The translations under genes and the position numbers were made by a program. Source: Icerya purchasi (lineage: Eukaryota; Arthropoda; Insecta; Hemiptera; Monophlebidae). From it: a stretch of 64,000 bases of DNA. How positions within the stretch are numbered: position 1 is the stretch's first letter; every line of letters begins with the position of its first letter. The DNA lies in contig CM077116.1 of NCBI GenBank assembly GCA_039619475.1, positions 32,871,183 to 32,935,182 of the forward strand, in the 5' to 3' direction. This document shows, piece after piece, positions 50,123-62,232 of the stretch. The notes under the pieces are model-generated. The model was not told the origin of the DNA and did no database searches. It worked only from the letters and a program-made list of their open reading frames with translations.

Positions 50123-50324
50123 TGCAATTATTTGCGACGCCGATCATGTGTTCTTCCAGTGTTCATCCCTCTCGGTGGAGCGTTCTGCCTTATATTCTTA
50201 TTTGCTTAAGCTTGGACTTCCTACCCCTTATTGTGCATCCTATATCCTGTCCTTTCCTTCCCCACTAATTATTCCTGCTATTTGTTCCTTTTTAGTTAAA
50301 ATTTCTGATCGAATCAAAATATAA
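50123..50324 (+). pseudogene. LINE ORF2 C-terminal Cys/His region, frameshifted
   Basis: In the +1 frame the sequence continues HPDDAIICDADHVFFQCSSL, LYSYLLKLGLPTPYCASYIL and ISDRIKI before a stop at 50322-50324. The C-D-A-D-H-V-F-F-Q-C pattern is a Cys/His motif that follows RNase H in I-like ORF2 proteins. It aligns with the 8.96, 9.31 and 25.86-kb copies. Confidence 0.8.
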
Positions 50325-50401
50325 CCGACTTCTTTCCTTACCTTTTGTTTCTGGGTAAAGGTCCTTGGTTGACGAGCCCAAAAAAAAAGAAAAAAAAAAA
50401 A

Positions 50402-53400
50402 GTAACCTAGTAGTTAAACCGGATGTGTCACAGGTTTGCGGGATGTGTCTTGTTCCAAACTCCAGTAACACTCCTCCTAGATATGTATCTAATCGAAATT
50501 TGAATACTGGGTATATATCGCATGATGGAGGAGAGTATTAACAATACGATCGGGATCGATTCATTTTTTCTTTCTTAATTTGCATTCTAAATATAATTTT
50601 GTATAATTAATCAAATATATTAACTATTAATTATTAAAAGTATATTCTAAATTTTTGTCTAATATGTTGCCTTGCTAGTTATAACGTTAGATTTGTAAAA
50701 TTTTTGAAGAAAATTAACAACATTTCAATGTGCCATTAAAATGATAGTAATTACTTTTTACGAATGTTTCGAGCACAGTGTTAATATTTATATCGAAGTG
50801 ATTACTAAATTATTTATCAGTGTAGTTTTTGTTTTATACGGTTTTGATATTGTTAAGTAGTGTTCGTTGCGCTTTAGATTTTAATAGCCATGTGATGTTG
50901 CCTACGTACGAGCTTCCCATTGGCGGAACAATTTCAGCTAGTAATAGAACAACGGGTTTTGCGTGGACGACTAGGGTGCTTGATCGCTAGGTGTACAGGA
51001 AACTTTGTAATCCTCTGAAGCAAATTTTAAAGAAGTGCATATAGAAAAATTTTTAAATCTCAATTTGAGGAAAATCGACAGAAAATTCAATATTCAATAG
51101 CGATTAAAGAAAGCGCAGCGTTATTAATTTTACAATTAAGTAAATTATAACTCTGCTTGCAAAAAAAAAAAAAAACGAAAAAATACCGAATAATCTATAA
51201 CTTTTTATTTTTGGTCCAGTTTTTAAATGAAACGCGGTCGAACAGATGGAAGAAAATTTCTGGATCGACGAAAACTGCATTATATAAAAAATAAACATTT
51301 TTGTCAATAATTTCGAAAATAATAGGACCTAATTTAACGAAAAATCTAAAACGAGACTGGAGGCGGTTTGTTTTTCTTTTTTTTTTTTTATGTTGCTATT
51401 GTGCCAGATCAGGAAATCGCGATCAAATCGAACATCATCGCCTTTATAATCGAACGCTGGTTAAAAATTCTCATTTGCGATTTGGTGCCAACGGAGAGCT
51501 TTTATGACTTGTTCCTATCGCAGCTTATAAAGAACAGGTTTATTAACCTCAGCTGTTGATTCGTTCGTCGTTAGCGACCGAACGATGTCCGTTCGCAGTG
51601 GCAATGTTCCAGATTTAGTGTGTGTTGAAAAATAAGTTGACAGAGGTGTGTGCAGTCATGTCATTTGGTAATAAGAAGACTCGGTTAATAAAATTACTAT
51701 GCGAAACACGAAAGAAACCAGTTCAACCTTCCGGCACTAACTGCTGCCTCTGCCAGCAGGAATAAAGTATTCCGTCAACCATGATTACTTTTTATTTATT
51801 GTTGTTACACATAATATAATCGGAAAATACCTTTGTCTTGCAGCCATCAATTGTCTCGCTCACATCGAATTATTATCGTTATTGCTGCCCATATCTCTCT
51901 ACACTAATGACTGCATTAAATTATTTTTCCTTCCTTTTCTTTATTTATCTTCGCGACACGTAATCTTCATTTATTTGTGTGTGTGCGGGCGAGGGGACCA
52001 AAGATGCATGTGTACCGTGAGAGAGCAGTTTTTAGTAAGTACGAGAGCGCGTGTTCACAGTTTCGAGGAACCGTCATTGACTTTTAAAACTGCTTCCTAC
52101 CCACCTCCGGAATCAAAAGTTTTCATCGATGCGCCCTTTCAGTTGTCTTTTCATCCGGTTAGACCGGAAAATATAAGTTAAATTAATTATTAATTTTTCG
52201 TTAATCGGATAATCAGATTCGTCGATTTCCCGCGCATGTACATGTGCTTGCTTCTTCTTTTTTTTATTTTGATATATATTCGGTGTATCGGAAAAAAACA
52301 CATGCTTTAATGGATGGCAGTAATGACGGGAAATTTCGAGATTTTCTTTTCTGTATTTTTTGTTTCAACTTACTGCGTTAATGACAACTTCCCTTCTGTT
52401 TCATAGGATGTGTGAAATATTGCGTTTCTTTCCGCTGCAGTGCAATTTTTAATGCTTGTTTTCAGCCGATAAATTATTAAATCATTCCGCGCGCTTTTTA
52501 AAAATAAATTTAAAATTTTTTCGAGAAGAGAGAATTTTTTTTTTAAATTTTGAATTTAATAATAAAAAAGTGCTTCAGTACACAGTTTGGCTAGCAATAA
52601 CTCGGCTCGGGTTCCAAACTGAAATTATTCGCAGGTATCACATTGTATCTCGCCTGAAGTCAAGTTGAAAGAAAACAAGTAGCTATCTTTAGTCCCATTC
52701 AGGGGGAGGGCGCTCAACATTCATCGTTTTCGTCAAAAGCACTGTACAGTGTTGGGCTTTAATTAAATCACGGTGTTCGTTGATCGATTTTGTTCTTTTG
52801 TTAATCATTTTCAGTTACCAAAATATTATAATATCGCGTAACATCTGAAGGTGCTGCTAATTATGTTTCGGTTTACGATATTATTAGGTATCTTTGACGA
52901 AATTAATTTAACATTAAGGAATGTATTAACGCAGCGAACAAAATATCCGTTCTAATTACAGTAGTATTATGGACAACAGAGCATCCCTAAGTGCAAGACA
53001 CAAACAAACACCGCTAGTTTAGTGAAAAGTATAGTTCTTTGTTCGGAAATTAATTTTACTTTGCAATATTAAAGCACAACGAAATATTATCCGAGATGTG
53101 TTGCTGGCATATTAATATTATTTATGGGGAAATTAGAAAAATCGCTTTTTTCTTTTTTCTTTTCTTTTCTTTTATTTATTTCTTTTCTTTTCTTTTCTTT
53201 TATTTATTTCTTTCCTTTTTTCTTTTCTTTTCTTTTATTTATTTCTTTTCTTTTATTTATTTCTTTTCTTTTTTCTTTTCTTTTATTTATTTCTTTTATT
53301 TTTTTTGCCTTATTACATTGTTGTAATGCGTTTAATTAACGCTCTATTATTAATAACCCGCATATGTTACAGAGCGTGTAAATTCTTTGACCGTCACCGG

Positions 53401-53649
53401 GTTTTGTACTCCGGTAAACATCCTGGGAGCATGCATTTTTATGCATAAAACTAGTAACAGTCGTATTAATTTGAAATTACCAAGCATACGGAAGTATTGT
53501 TTAAGCATAGTTTTTAATTAATGAATTGTACCAAAAGCTATTTTTTCCATTAATAAATACTAAATGAAAGGTTTAAGAAATAAACTCTGCTATATTTAGG
53601 TGTGTGCAAGTATTGCTTTTTTTTTTTTGAACACTTAAACACAGAACAA
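50402..53649. other. Intron interval without recognised genes
   Basis: AT-rich with homopolymer runs and one polypyrimidine minisatellite (53143-53312). Short ORFs at 51882-52181 and 52456-52668 are unremarkable. Confidence 0.4.
53143..53312. repeat. Polypyrimidine minisatellite (TTTTC / TTTATTTATTTC)
   Basis: TTTTCTTTTCTTTTATTTATTTCTT-type blocks repeat about six times with variable numbers of TTTTC. The strand is almost free of G. The Phe/Ser/Leu-rich ORFs over it are by-products. Confidence 0.9.
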
Positions 53650-53654
53650 CCCCC

Positions 53655-54000
53655 TCAAAAAAAAATAAAAAATATTAGATGAAGAGATTCAATTAGAAGT
53701 CGGATCGCAGGTTGATAAAACAAAGTAACTAAAACGGTAGACCAAGAAGGAAATTGTAGAAGAAGCACGATAGAAAGTAGGAAGCCTAGTTGAAAGGAAT
53801 GGATATTTGAAGAAGACGAGGTTGAAATCACCGAAAACTTCATCTTTCGGATGAAGAGGACGGCGTTGAAAAAATGTTACAGGGAATAACAAATGCGAGA
53901 AGGAAGTAGAAGAATATTTAAAGCGTAAGCGATCGAAAATGGGAGAACCGCGGACGAGAAGATTCAGGTTGCACTGACAGGTGGAAAGTAATTTATAATA
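53655..54000 (-). mobile_element. Antisense, older LINE 3' fragment
   Basis: The reverse complement begins CTGTCAGTGCAACCTGAATC (compare CTGTCAGTCCAGCCTACTC at 49948) and runs through RPLHPKDEVFGDFNLVFFK (compare PLHPDDAIICDADHVFFQ), STRLPTFYRA and a degenerate 3' end before an A-rich tail (T-rich in reverse complement) at 53655-53675. More diverged than the other copies. Confidence 0.6.
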
Positions 54001-55509
54001 AAAATAACTGAAATCGAAATTTAATTATGCTTTTTTTTTGTTTGGCCACTTGTTGTCGTCGTCCATTTGTATACTAATTATGTTAGTGTCCATTTGTTTG
54101 ATTTCATTTCTTCCCTTTTTCTCGCAGTACTTTTGTTTGAGCTGTTGTGATTTTATTGGTTATCGTTTTCAGCGGCGTCCACACCTTCTACTAGTCGTAC
54201 AGCAGTAAATACACAAAGAGGTTTGTTGTGGCTCTTTTTTATTTCCTAAAAATACATCCCAGTCTTCTGAACGTTAATTTTTTCTAATAATACTCTTCCC
54301 ATTCGGTATCTGCAAACAAATTTTTACATGTTTTGAGAGAATTGATATACGCATTGCCCTCATCAATGTCATACAAAAACAAAACAAAAAAAAGAAATAT
54401 TTAAATAAAGTTCAAAAGCTGCATTATGTACATTCTCTTTTTTTCTAGCAGGTTCGTTCTCATAATTTCGCCAAGTTCACACGGTAGTCTATCAAAATGC
54501 GCTCTATGGATAACATTGAAAAATTCCTTTCGCACGATAGATTGATAATATGTGTTTCTCGAAGTTATTTTTGATAATCAGACTTACAGATTTCATTAAA
54601 ACGATCGTGACAATGAGAGATAGTGACGCAAAAACAATCAAGTCAAAAAGTAACTTCGGGAACAAAGTTTGGAGGCCAGGCTTAACACGTTCTGCATACG
54701 CCGCCACTTAAAGTGCTGTTTAATAATCATTTTTTTTCATTACGGAACAGTAATAAACAGTTTATTAGGCTGGCTTTTATCCGCATTATAATCGTATTAA
54801 TTCATCGAAAATAAATAACGTTTGCAGCGAACTGCACATTCTACTGCAAAACATTAACACAGTTTCGATCGACATACATATTAAACTGCGCAAATTAGAA
54901 AGCTCCCCCGTATTTTCTCAGCGTTGTTATACTTTTAATAATTTCAGCAGTCTGTTTTATTTATTTATTTTTACCTTCGATAGTTTTTTTTTTTCGGTGG
55001 CTCGAGCATACAAATAACGAAAAACTCATAACAAATTCTTATTGTTGGCATAGACCCGAATCGACACTGATATTTACGATGGGTGCGGTTGAAAATGCGA
55101 CACACATAGTTTGTTTAGCTTATTACACAAAGTACAGTAGAAAAATCCGTCCGATTCCAGACTACCTCTCGGTAACTTGATCGTAGAACCGGGAGTTTAG
55201 CTTTCAAAAAAAAAACTCATGTTGCCTCTCACTCGTGTTTTCTGAGGCCATCATCTCTGTAATCGGGTTTATTTTTGTAATGGACGTGTTGTTTTAACCA
55301 TTTTTTTTTTTTTTTCATTTATTATATTGAAAAAATGGTAACAATTCAAAGAAAACGAAAAAAAGGGTTGGGTTAAAGCAGACGGTTACGTAATAAAACG
55401 TTTTTTGGAGTTCATTGAAAAGAGATTTCGGTGTACCTTTGAAAAAGGCGCGCACTGTACCTTAAAAATACTGTCGATAATTGATTTATTTTTCTGCTTG
55501 TACATATAG
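54001..55509. other. Intron interval up to the linker exon
   Basis: AT-rich, no recognised elements; a poly(T) run lies at 55301-55316. The last ~30 bp form the polypyrimidine tract and acceptor of the exon at 55510. Confidence 0.4.
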
Positions 55510-55689
55510 AACGATACGACTCAGCTGATTTGGCTTATGGGCAGCGAAGACCCACCGGACGAAACGTTATACGGTCTTCGATGGCACAGCAAGGAAGAAA
55601 GGGGCGCGATGTATATGTACCTGAGAAATTCGCCGCTTCAGGTAAATCGAGGACTCTACACTAAGCAGTGGGACGTAACGATCTCGAAT
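55510..55689 (+). CDS. MOXD1-like monooxygenase, internal exon (end of DOMON and linker)
   Basis: Exon of 60 codons, phase 0 at both ends, between a pyrimidine-rich TACATATAG acceptor and a GTAAGT donor. It has no start codon and is easily missed by ORF finding. It begins NDTTQLIWLMGSEDPP, then YGLRWHSKEERGA, and ends KQWDVTISN. In the DBH/MOXD1 family the same order is seen: NDT-hydrophobic-W, then GLRWH with a basic run, then a W-D-V strand entering the monooxygenase domain. Its base composition is clearly less AT-rich than the surrounding intron, with no stop in frame. It follows the 5129-5281 exon across a 50,228-bp intron and precedes the 62593-62679 exon across a 6,903-bp intron. Exon limits are confident because both splice sites and the protein alignment agree. 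Confidence 0.88.
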
Positions 55690-56687
55690 GTAAGTATTGC
55701 TTAAGGAATATTATTCCCTTTACCGTTGAAGATATAATGTTTTCTTTTTGTGTTTTTTTAACAGCGTAAAATACGGCGGTTATACACCGCGACTTGTTAA
55801 TACTGTTCCTTTCATTTACTACGATACCATTTCGAATATGCTGCGCATTGTTTATTTAATGGATTATTATAGCGAAATTACCGATACTTCTATTCCCAGC
55901 TGAGATCGTGTTATATATACAGCAAATTTCGACTGCTCGGCAAACGCGCGGTCATTAAAATATAATTTTAATTTATTATTTATTACCTCAGCTAAAACAT
56001 CTTTAACTTATCTTAAAGCTCGGAAAAATAATCCGGTACAAGATGCCGCGAATTAATTATCCTCCGCGGAGAGTAGATAATACTTGTTGGAAGTTACGCG
56101 TGAGTTAGCTAATGTTAAAATAGGACTGCTCCTCTTTTACTCATTATGCTCACTTCCGACCACTGAAATTATCTTCATCAGCTTTCGTGTACCGGCAAAA
56201 AGTTTACTGTAACGTGTAGGGGTAAAGTTTTGCGCTGGACTGCCTGTTGCCGGAAAGATATTTACGCACACTTGGGAGTCGTATGGTAATAGTTTCGTTA
56301 CACTAGTTCGTCGCAAGAGTAACAAAGAGAAAATCATTCGATTAGAATTGTACGGGTGTGCGTGTATTTTCACTTCATTTTTTCGTGTAATTATTTTTTT
56401 CAAGGGGGAGTAGATACGCGAGGCTAAATCGTAGGCGATACGGTAGTTTCACAAAAATTTCTTCGTTCTGAAAAACGTTTTAATAATTTTCTTCCGTCTC
56501 CAGTTCTTTTTATCCTGACAGTTTCCGATTACTATAAGCACGTCCTTCCTAAACAATATTTGCACCCGTATACGTGCAGGTAATATCGAATGCGACTAGC
56601 ATTTTGAAATACATTATTTAATATTGTCAATAATGTCGAATAATATCGAATAATATCGAATAATGTCAAATTATCGATCATCGTGGA

Positions 56688-56753
56688 CAGAGCCGTATCT
56701 AGACCAAAATTTTGGGGTGGTTGCGAAAATATTTTTATAATTATATATATATA

Positions 56754-56801
<48 letters not shown>

Positions 56802-57002
56802 ACAATATTTGAACGTTACAATAAAAACAAATAAAAAATAGTCGTTTTTATAGAATTCATAAAAATTTTAATTTTCTTTTCTTTTGTCAGAAATTGAAAA
56901 GAAATAAATTTATTCTGAATTTTGGTCCATTTAATTCAAACAGTTATAATTTCGCAGACATTTCGGGGGGCGGCGGAAAACCCCCCCTCAGATACAACTC
57001 CG
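56688..57002. mobile_element. hAT-type MITE with perfect 8-bp target duplication
   Basis: A 315-bp insert starts CAGAGCCGTATCTAGACC and ends CTCAGATACAACTCCG; the reverse complement of the end (CGGAGTTGTATCTGAG) is an imperfect copy of the start. ATCGTGGA flanks both sides (56680-56687 and 57003-57010). The interior has a (TA)n tract at about 56743-56800 and G- and C-rich patches just inside the ends (GGGGTGG; CCCCCCC). Non-autonomous; a different family from the MITE at 21492 but with the same kind of ends. Confidence 0.87.
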
Positions 57003-59060
57003 ATCGTGGATGTAAAGAATTATCGAACTTCGAGCATGTACTATTTCTGACCGGATCATTTCGGTCAGTTCCCTTTCAAAAAATATTTTGCTAAAATTCG
57101 GATTTTCGAAAATGACGGATGCGATGTGTATACGTGTCTAATCTTTTGATGTTTCGGCTGTAGTAGAAGTATACGTATCTGTTGGTCCTAGTAATGTGTG
57201 TGCGAGATTATATGCGCGGACGATCAACGCAAAATTAACTTTATGTAATTCTCAGCAAGCAATTGGTTAATTTCGTTTGATTTTAATTTTTCCCTCGCGT
57301 CAAATGATCCATAGAGCAACTAATTTATCGTCGTAGCATCAAATCCCTGCGTTTCTGTTTTCGTTTTCAAGTCGCTTTTATCTTCGACTAGCCCGATAAT
57401 TTTCGTGGATACAAAAATTGAACTATTTTTTTAGAGCCTAAATCCTAGACAAGATTACTGCCGGATTCATTTGATGCTGTTTCTGTTGTTTCGCAGTTAC
57501 ATGAGTTTCGTTTTGTATTTCACTGGAATAATACTGATAGCAAAACGATTATAATAAATTAACTTTCAAATAGTTTAATATAATAGTTTTTTTCAGTCAA
57601 TTAAATTCATTCGTCAGAATTTACGAACATAAAACATTCTCAAACTAATATAGAATAATTTACTTTAATAAATTAAAATAAATACCACATATTTTAGAAA
57701 CGTTTTCGGGCATAGCCGATCATCGAATAATTATATATTTATAATTATTAACAAACAGATACGGATTTAGTTACATAAAACATTCTATTTTATTTTGGAA
57801 TAACGCTTGTTATCGACAAATGTGCTATAAAATTTTTCGAAACTGTTCAGTGATCGTGGTAAATTTTTGTTTTTACCGTCAGCAATGCGCCGAGGTTTCT
57901 TTATCTTCGAATGCAAAAAAGGTTAACTACACTTTCCGGATGTTTAAAAACATTGACTGCGACGTAAAAAGCCAAGTTAACACCTGCGATTTCATCAAAT
58001 AGCAAACACTTTTTATAAGTCATTTCTTCACTTATTCGTTTTCAAATAGAAACAATTTAACTTCCTCTATAAGTTCATATAGGTATAGTGGTCAAATCAT
58101 ATAGTACATTGCAATCCAACCAATTTCATTATGAAGAATGGTAACATTTAAAAATCTAAAGAGCGTTTCCGTTTGTATTGAATTATATCGATTAATTTTC
58201 TTCGGGCCGATATTTAATAGTCTGCAAACTGGTTAAAAATCGAAATGGTTGATTTTTTTTTCTTTTTTTCAATAAGTCAACCGATTCAATCACCGTTATT
58301 AGACGTAATTCTACAACTAAGCTTAGAGTAGTACACATCTACTACCTAGTGGAGGCGGAGTATTTGTTAGCAAAATTTTGTTTATAAAATTAAGCTATAA
58401 AATTAGTAAAATTTCACGATCAATAAAACTAGTGGCCGAGTTTTTTACTCGGATTTGTTCTAAACTTGCAAAACAATGTACTAATGAGTTTCACAAGTAT
58501 TTAAAACCATAGTAGTAATATACATATTAAAGCTATATTTTCGTGTATGTTGCATTACTTTTTAATGTTAAAGTATTACTGCGTTACACAAACTGAAAGC
58601 AAATATTCATAAGCGAGAAATATTATTACAGGTTAGCCATCCGTGTAACTATAAAACGGCACCTGTGTATTGTAATCGGAATAATATTTAAAATCGTCGC
58701 GTAAATAAATATATTTCATTACGAAGCAAAGACATTATTTCTATTTGTTTTCAGTTTGTTAATACTGTCGTGCTAAATAAACGTGTTTTTTTTTGTTTTT
58801 TTTTTTACGGTGGAAAATAAGTATATTAAATGAATTTGTTACTTACTTTTTAATAAACCTTAAAAAACAAAATGAACACTGATCGCTTCCTTTCTGGTAT
58901 TGAATAGAGTTTTTTCGGAAATAAGACCTACTCAAATCAATTTTTAGACTCTAAAAACCCTTATTCCATGAATTCCATCAAAATCGTTGGAGTGCTTTCC
59001 GAGAAAACCAATACGTGTACAATCGCTCATATTGTAATAATATATACTTCATAAGCAAAT

Positions 59061-59985
59061 TTACAATTTAGAGATCCATTCGTAAATATTACTAAATTCA
59101 TCTAATAAAGACTCGTAAAATTCTGAGACCTCTATTTTGACGTATTCATCATTATTTTCGAAATTAAAAACTATATTGCTTTCCTGAGTTTTATTCTTCC
59201 GTAAAGTTATTTGTTGTTTTTGGAATTCCACCAGTTTATCGGTTGAGTTTAATATATTTTCTTTCGGCCCTTGTATACTTGAATTTATGTTATTAAAAAT
59301 AACAAAAATGTCTGATAAGTAAGCTAGTTTAGCACACCATATTTTATCTTCCAACAAATGAACAAAATCATAATTTTTATTTTGTTCAAAAAACATTTTC
59401 ATTTCGTCTTTTAATTCCAGCACACGAGATAAAACTTATCCTCTGGACAACCACCTTACTTCTGTATGCAGTAACAAGGATTTGTATTTAGCTTCCATAG
59501 CTTGGCATAAATTACTAAATAAGCGACTTTTTAATGATCTTGATTTTATATAATTAACCATTTTAAAACATTGTTGCAGAACTATTTTCAATTCCGATGC
59601 AAGTACTTTGTAACAAGTGCTTCTCGATGCAAAAACCAATGGGTAACTAATATATCCCCATTCAGTTCTTTAACATGTGCTACAAATCCTTTTAGATATG
59701 TCCCCGATCATAGGTTGGAGCACCATCTGCGCACATGCCAATACATGAATTCCACGAAACTTTAATTTCTTCTAAATATGAACTACTAATTACATCAAAA
59801 ATATGTCTTTTCCAGTTGTAAAATTAGGTAACTCGCGACAACATAAAAATTTATTAATTATATCATTTCCGTGAATAAACCGAACGAATGCAATTAATTG
59901 AGTTTTTCCCGTAATATCTGTTGTTTCATAGAGCAAAATTTAAATTTGCAAGAGTTTTTGCAGTATTTTGTTCAATATAGGCGTA
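59061..59985 (-). pseudogene. hAT transposase (ZBED5-like), central and C-terminal pieces
   Basis: Going down from 59985 in changing frames: ETTDITGKTQLIAFVRF (catalytic Asp region), NKFLCCRELP, ISSYLEEIKVSWNSCIGMCA then DGAPT (the C-x-D-G-A-P motif with second catalytic Asp), KGFVAHVKEL, THWFLHREALVTK, VLASELKIVLQQCFKMVNYI, KSRSLKSRLFSNLC, LLLHTEVRWLSRG (59436-59475), LELKDEMKMFFEQ and WCAKLAYLSDIFVIFNNINS (59061-59423). This is the RNase H-like core and hAT dimerisation part in correct order. Several stops and frame breaks. Vertebrate ZBED5 is a domesticated relative; here it is simply a dead transposon. Confidence 0.8.
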
Positions 59986-61262
59986 CCCCCAGGCCAGTTT
60001 TCCTGGGTGGAGGGGGGAGTCCATTTCGAAAAAAAAAAAAACACTTGAAAGAAAATAGGATTTCATGTAGCATCTTAAAATGTACAGCAAATGAAGCTTA
60101 CTTTTCAAAACATTGTTATTTGTATCTTCATCGGCTAAAAATATTTAAATATGTAACCCAACTCTATCACATACACAGTTCCGAATTGCTTAAAAAAGTC
60201 TTTGAATTATTTTGCTAAATGGCACACACAACTTGAAATATACAAGAAGCTTGCGTGAAACTAACGTGGTTGACATTGACAGCTCACTGACAGTTACTTA
60301 GTTTATAGGGACATTTTTAGGCGATTTTAACAGCTGATTTCAGAATAAATCACCAAAAATTTCCCAAAAAGTCAAGAATATTACGGGATTAGCAGCAAAA
60401 GTTAAATCGGCTATTTTAAGCCGATTTAGCGTTAAATCGATTGTTAGGGTTTCTGCTTTTGCCATTTTTATTTTTTGAAAATGTTATTTGTTACTTATAT
60501 TGCACATTCTTCACTATCATTAATACCAAAATTTAAGCCTTTTTTTTTTTTTGTTAACATCTGACACATTTTTCATTAACCATTTAAACATGTTTAGAAA
60601 AAATGAAGTAAAATAGGTAACTCTGCGCTAAATAAAAAAAAAGAAACAAGCAAAAATTTTCATGCGGAAACTGCGTGGTTTTGTTTAAACAATTTTAAGT
60701 GATTATTTGCTTATATTAAATACTTCATTGCAACTGGTGTTTATCTCAGAATTGAAATACGTGGCAGTCCCGCCTAAAGCACAGAAACATATGGTACGCT
60801 GCTAAATCGTAAAATCAGCTGCCAAATTACCTAAATCTAAAAAAATTCCCAGATTTTTAATGGTACCGAATAAACTAAGTAAATGACAGACATTAAACAG
60901 ATAGTTAAAATGTTGCTATTACAGGAAAATCATACTCAGCAAAGATTAAAAAAATTATATAGAAGATATTCATTTTTTGAGGCCGAAACTATTAGGGTCA
61001 CAGCTGATTTGGACTGAAAAACATCGAAATGCTTATTAGACGCACGCCATGAGAGAGAGCGAGAGAGAGCTGTGAAGAAAGCGAGAGAAAAAGAGAGGGA
61101 AATTACTCATGATTTGGCTGGGAAATTTTATCGGATATCTTCTACATTTCTTTAATCTTTGACTTAGTGTTTCTTTTTTTAAGTGCAACAAGACCTAACT
61201 AGATAAAAGGGCCGCATGGTATCTTTATTTCGAGGCTGGGTGAACCCCCCACATTCGCCCTC
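59982..61262. mobile_element. Probable insertion inside the hAT relic
   Basis: The hAT protein similarity stops on both sides of this stretch. The left edge GGCGTACCCCCAGGCCAG and the right edge, reverse-complemented, GGTCGTACCGAGGGCG, share CGTACC, but a full terminal repeat and duplication are not evident. The interior is AT-rich with a hairpin AAATCGGCT...AGCCGATTT near 60401-60427 and a GA-rich tract at 61050-61100. No coding. Confidence 0.4.
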
Positions 61263-61546
61263 GGTACGACCATGTGCTGAACCACCAATCATTATATTTA
61301 TAATTTTGCGACAAGCTGGTAATAAAATTTCTTCAGCCAAATTGTGAGGTTTTAATTTAACTGCAATCAATTCAGCTATTTCATAAAAAGCTATTTGAGC
61401 TTTTTGAGACAGGCCGATTTGTTTTTTAAAAACCTTTACTTGCTTGGATTTTGAAAATAAAGATTTTTGAAAGTAGCTTTTATCTTTTGTTGAATGCGAA
61501 GAATGGTTGGTCAGCAAGTGACGTTGGAGCTTGCTCGGAACCATAG
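61262..61546 (-). pseudogene. hAT transposase (ZBED5-like), N-terminal piece
   Basis: From 61546 downwards: MVPSKLQRHLLTNHSSHSTK, DKSYFQKSLFSKSKQ, LSQKAQIAFYEIAELIAVKL, KPHNLAEEILLPACRKIINI, MIGGSA. The SKL-RHL-TNHS block is the end of a BED-type zinc finger (H-x-x-x-H), and A-Y-x-x-A-x-x-I-A then KPH-x-x-x-E-x-x-L-P-A is the conserved start of ZBED5/FAM200-type hAT transposases. The start of the BED finger with its cysteines lies upstream and was not identified. The match stops at about 61262, where unrelated G/C-rich sequence begins. Confidence 0.75.
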
Positions 61547-61982
61547 CACTATCTGATCATTTATAACCCATATCATACACTCGGGAACAGCCATGTCATT
61601 TTCTATTGTAGATGTAAATCAAAATTTCAAAAAATCTTCATTGTATTTCCGATGAACAACATATTTTTCGGAGCAAGAAATATCTTTACTTGTACCAGGC
61701 GTGAGCTCATTAGACTGATCGCTAACGTTATCATTATTATCATCGTTAAGCTTACTTCTTTTTAACCCATTTAGTCATTTTCAGAAGTTTCTGTTAAAAT
61801 AGAAATAATATTGTCAAAACATGATTTAAAAAAAGCCGAATCAAATATTACCTTTCAATACGTTTCATTCAAGTTTTGGAACACAATACTGCAAAGCAAA
61901 TTTGTATATGTAATTTTATAAATTGAACAACGTAGAAAGTAAATAAATAATAAACTGAACTACATATGCCAATTTGAACGAG

Positions 61983-62054
61983 AGAAAATGCGCAGTAGTA
62001 CAACTTGTTGGACTCCAACAAGTTACGTACTAGGTTCTGTTGCGCATTTTCTTT
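61983..62054. repeat. Near-perfect palindrome
   Basis: AACTTGTTGGA C TCCAACAAGTT (62002-62024) is a perfect inverted repeat with a one-base centre. It is framed by AGAAAATGCGCA and TGCGCATTTTCT further out. It lies between the hAT terminal repeat and the transposase piece. Confidence 0.85.
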
Positions 62055-62136
62055 ATTTCTTTGTTTCTTTCTGCAACAGTTGGAGATCCCCAGTGGGCAC
62101 TAAAAAAATCTGTTTTTGTACGTACTAATGAGGCTA

Positions 62137-62232
62137 GCCGTCCTTTGGATGCGTTTTCATCAGAATAAATTTTGTAAAAAACAAAAAAACGGACGAAGAA
62201 AATTCGTATGAAAACGCTTCCAAAGGACGAGC
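62137..62232. repeat. Inverted repeat, ~30-bp arms
   Basis: GTCCTTTGGATGCGTTTTCA on the left pairs with TGAAAACGCTTCCAAAGGAC on the right, extended inward by AATTTT and AAAATT, around a spacer rich in A. Inside the 5' region of the hAT relic, so probably its subterminal structure. Confidence 0.8.

Larger units (their letters stand above)
46922..50401 (+). mobile_element. LINE (RNase H-bearing non-LTR retrotransposon), 5'-truncated, best preserved copy
   Basis: About 3.48 kb, from inside the endonuclease domain to an A-rich tail (50378-50401) preceded by TTTCTGGGTAAAGGTCCTTG. It carries a partial endonuclease, a complete-looking reverse transcriptase, RNase H and a C-terminal Cys/His region. 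The presence of RNase H points to the I-like group of LINEs; the exact clade is not determined. ORF1 and the 5' UTR are absent, as expected from incomplete reverse transcription. No clear target-site duplication was found. At least three shorter copies of the same 3' part lie elsewhere in the intron (8960, 9307, 25855) and a further one at 32485. Confidence 0.93.

Noticed and set aside
46922..50401. Target-site duplication of the long LINE
   Set aside because: Short AAGTAG-like matches occur on both sides but none is convincing at the actual ends.
53096..53339. Phe/Ser/Leu-rich membrane-like ORFs
   Set aside because: Translation of a TTTTC/TTTATTTATTTC minisatellite.
55510..55689. Possibility that this exon belongs to a transposon
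   Set aside because: Sequence fits the DOMON-to-monooxygenase linker, has both splice sites, and is in phase with the exons on either side.
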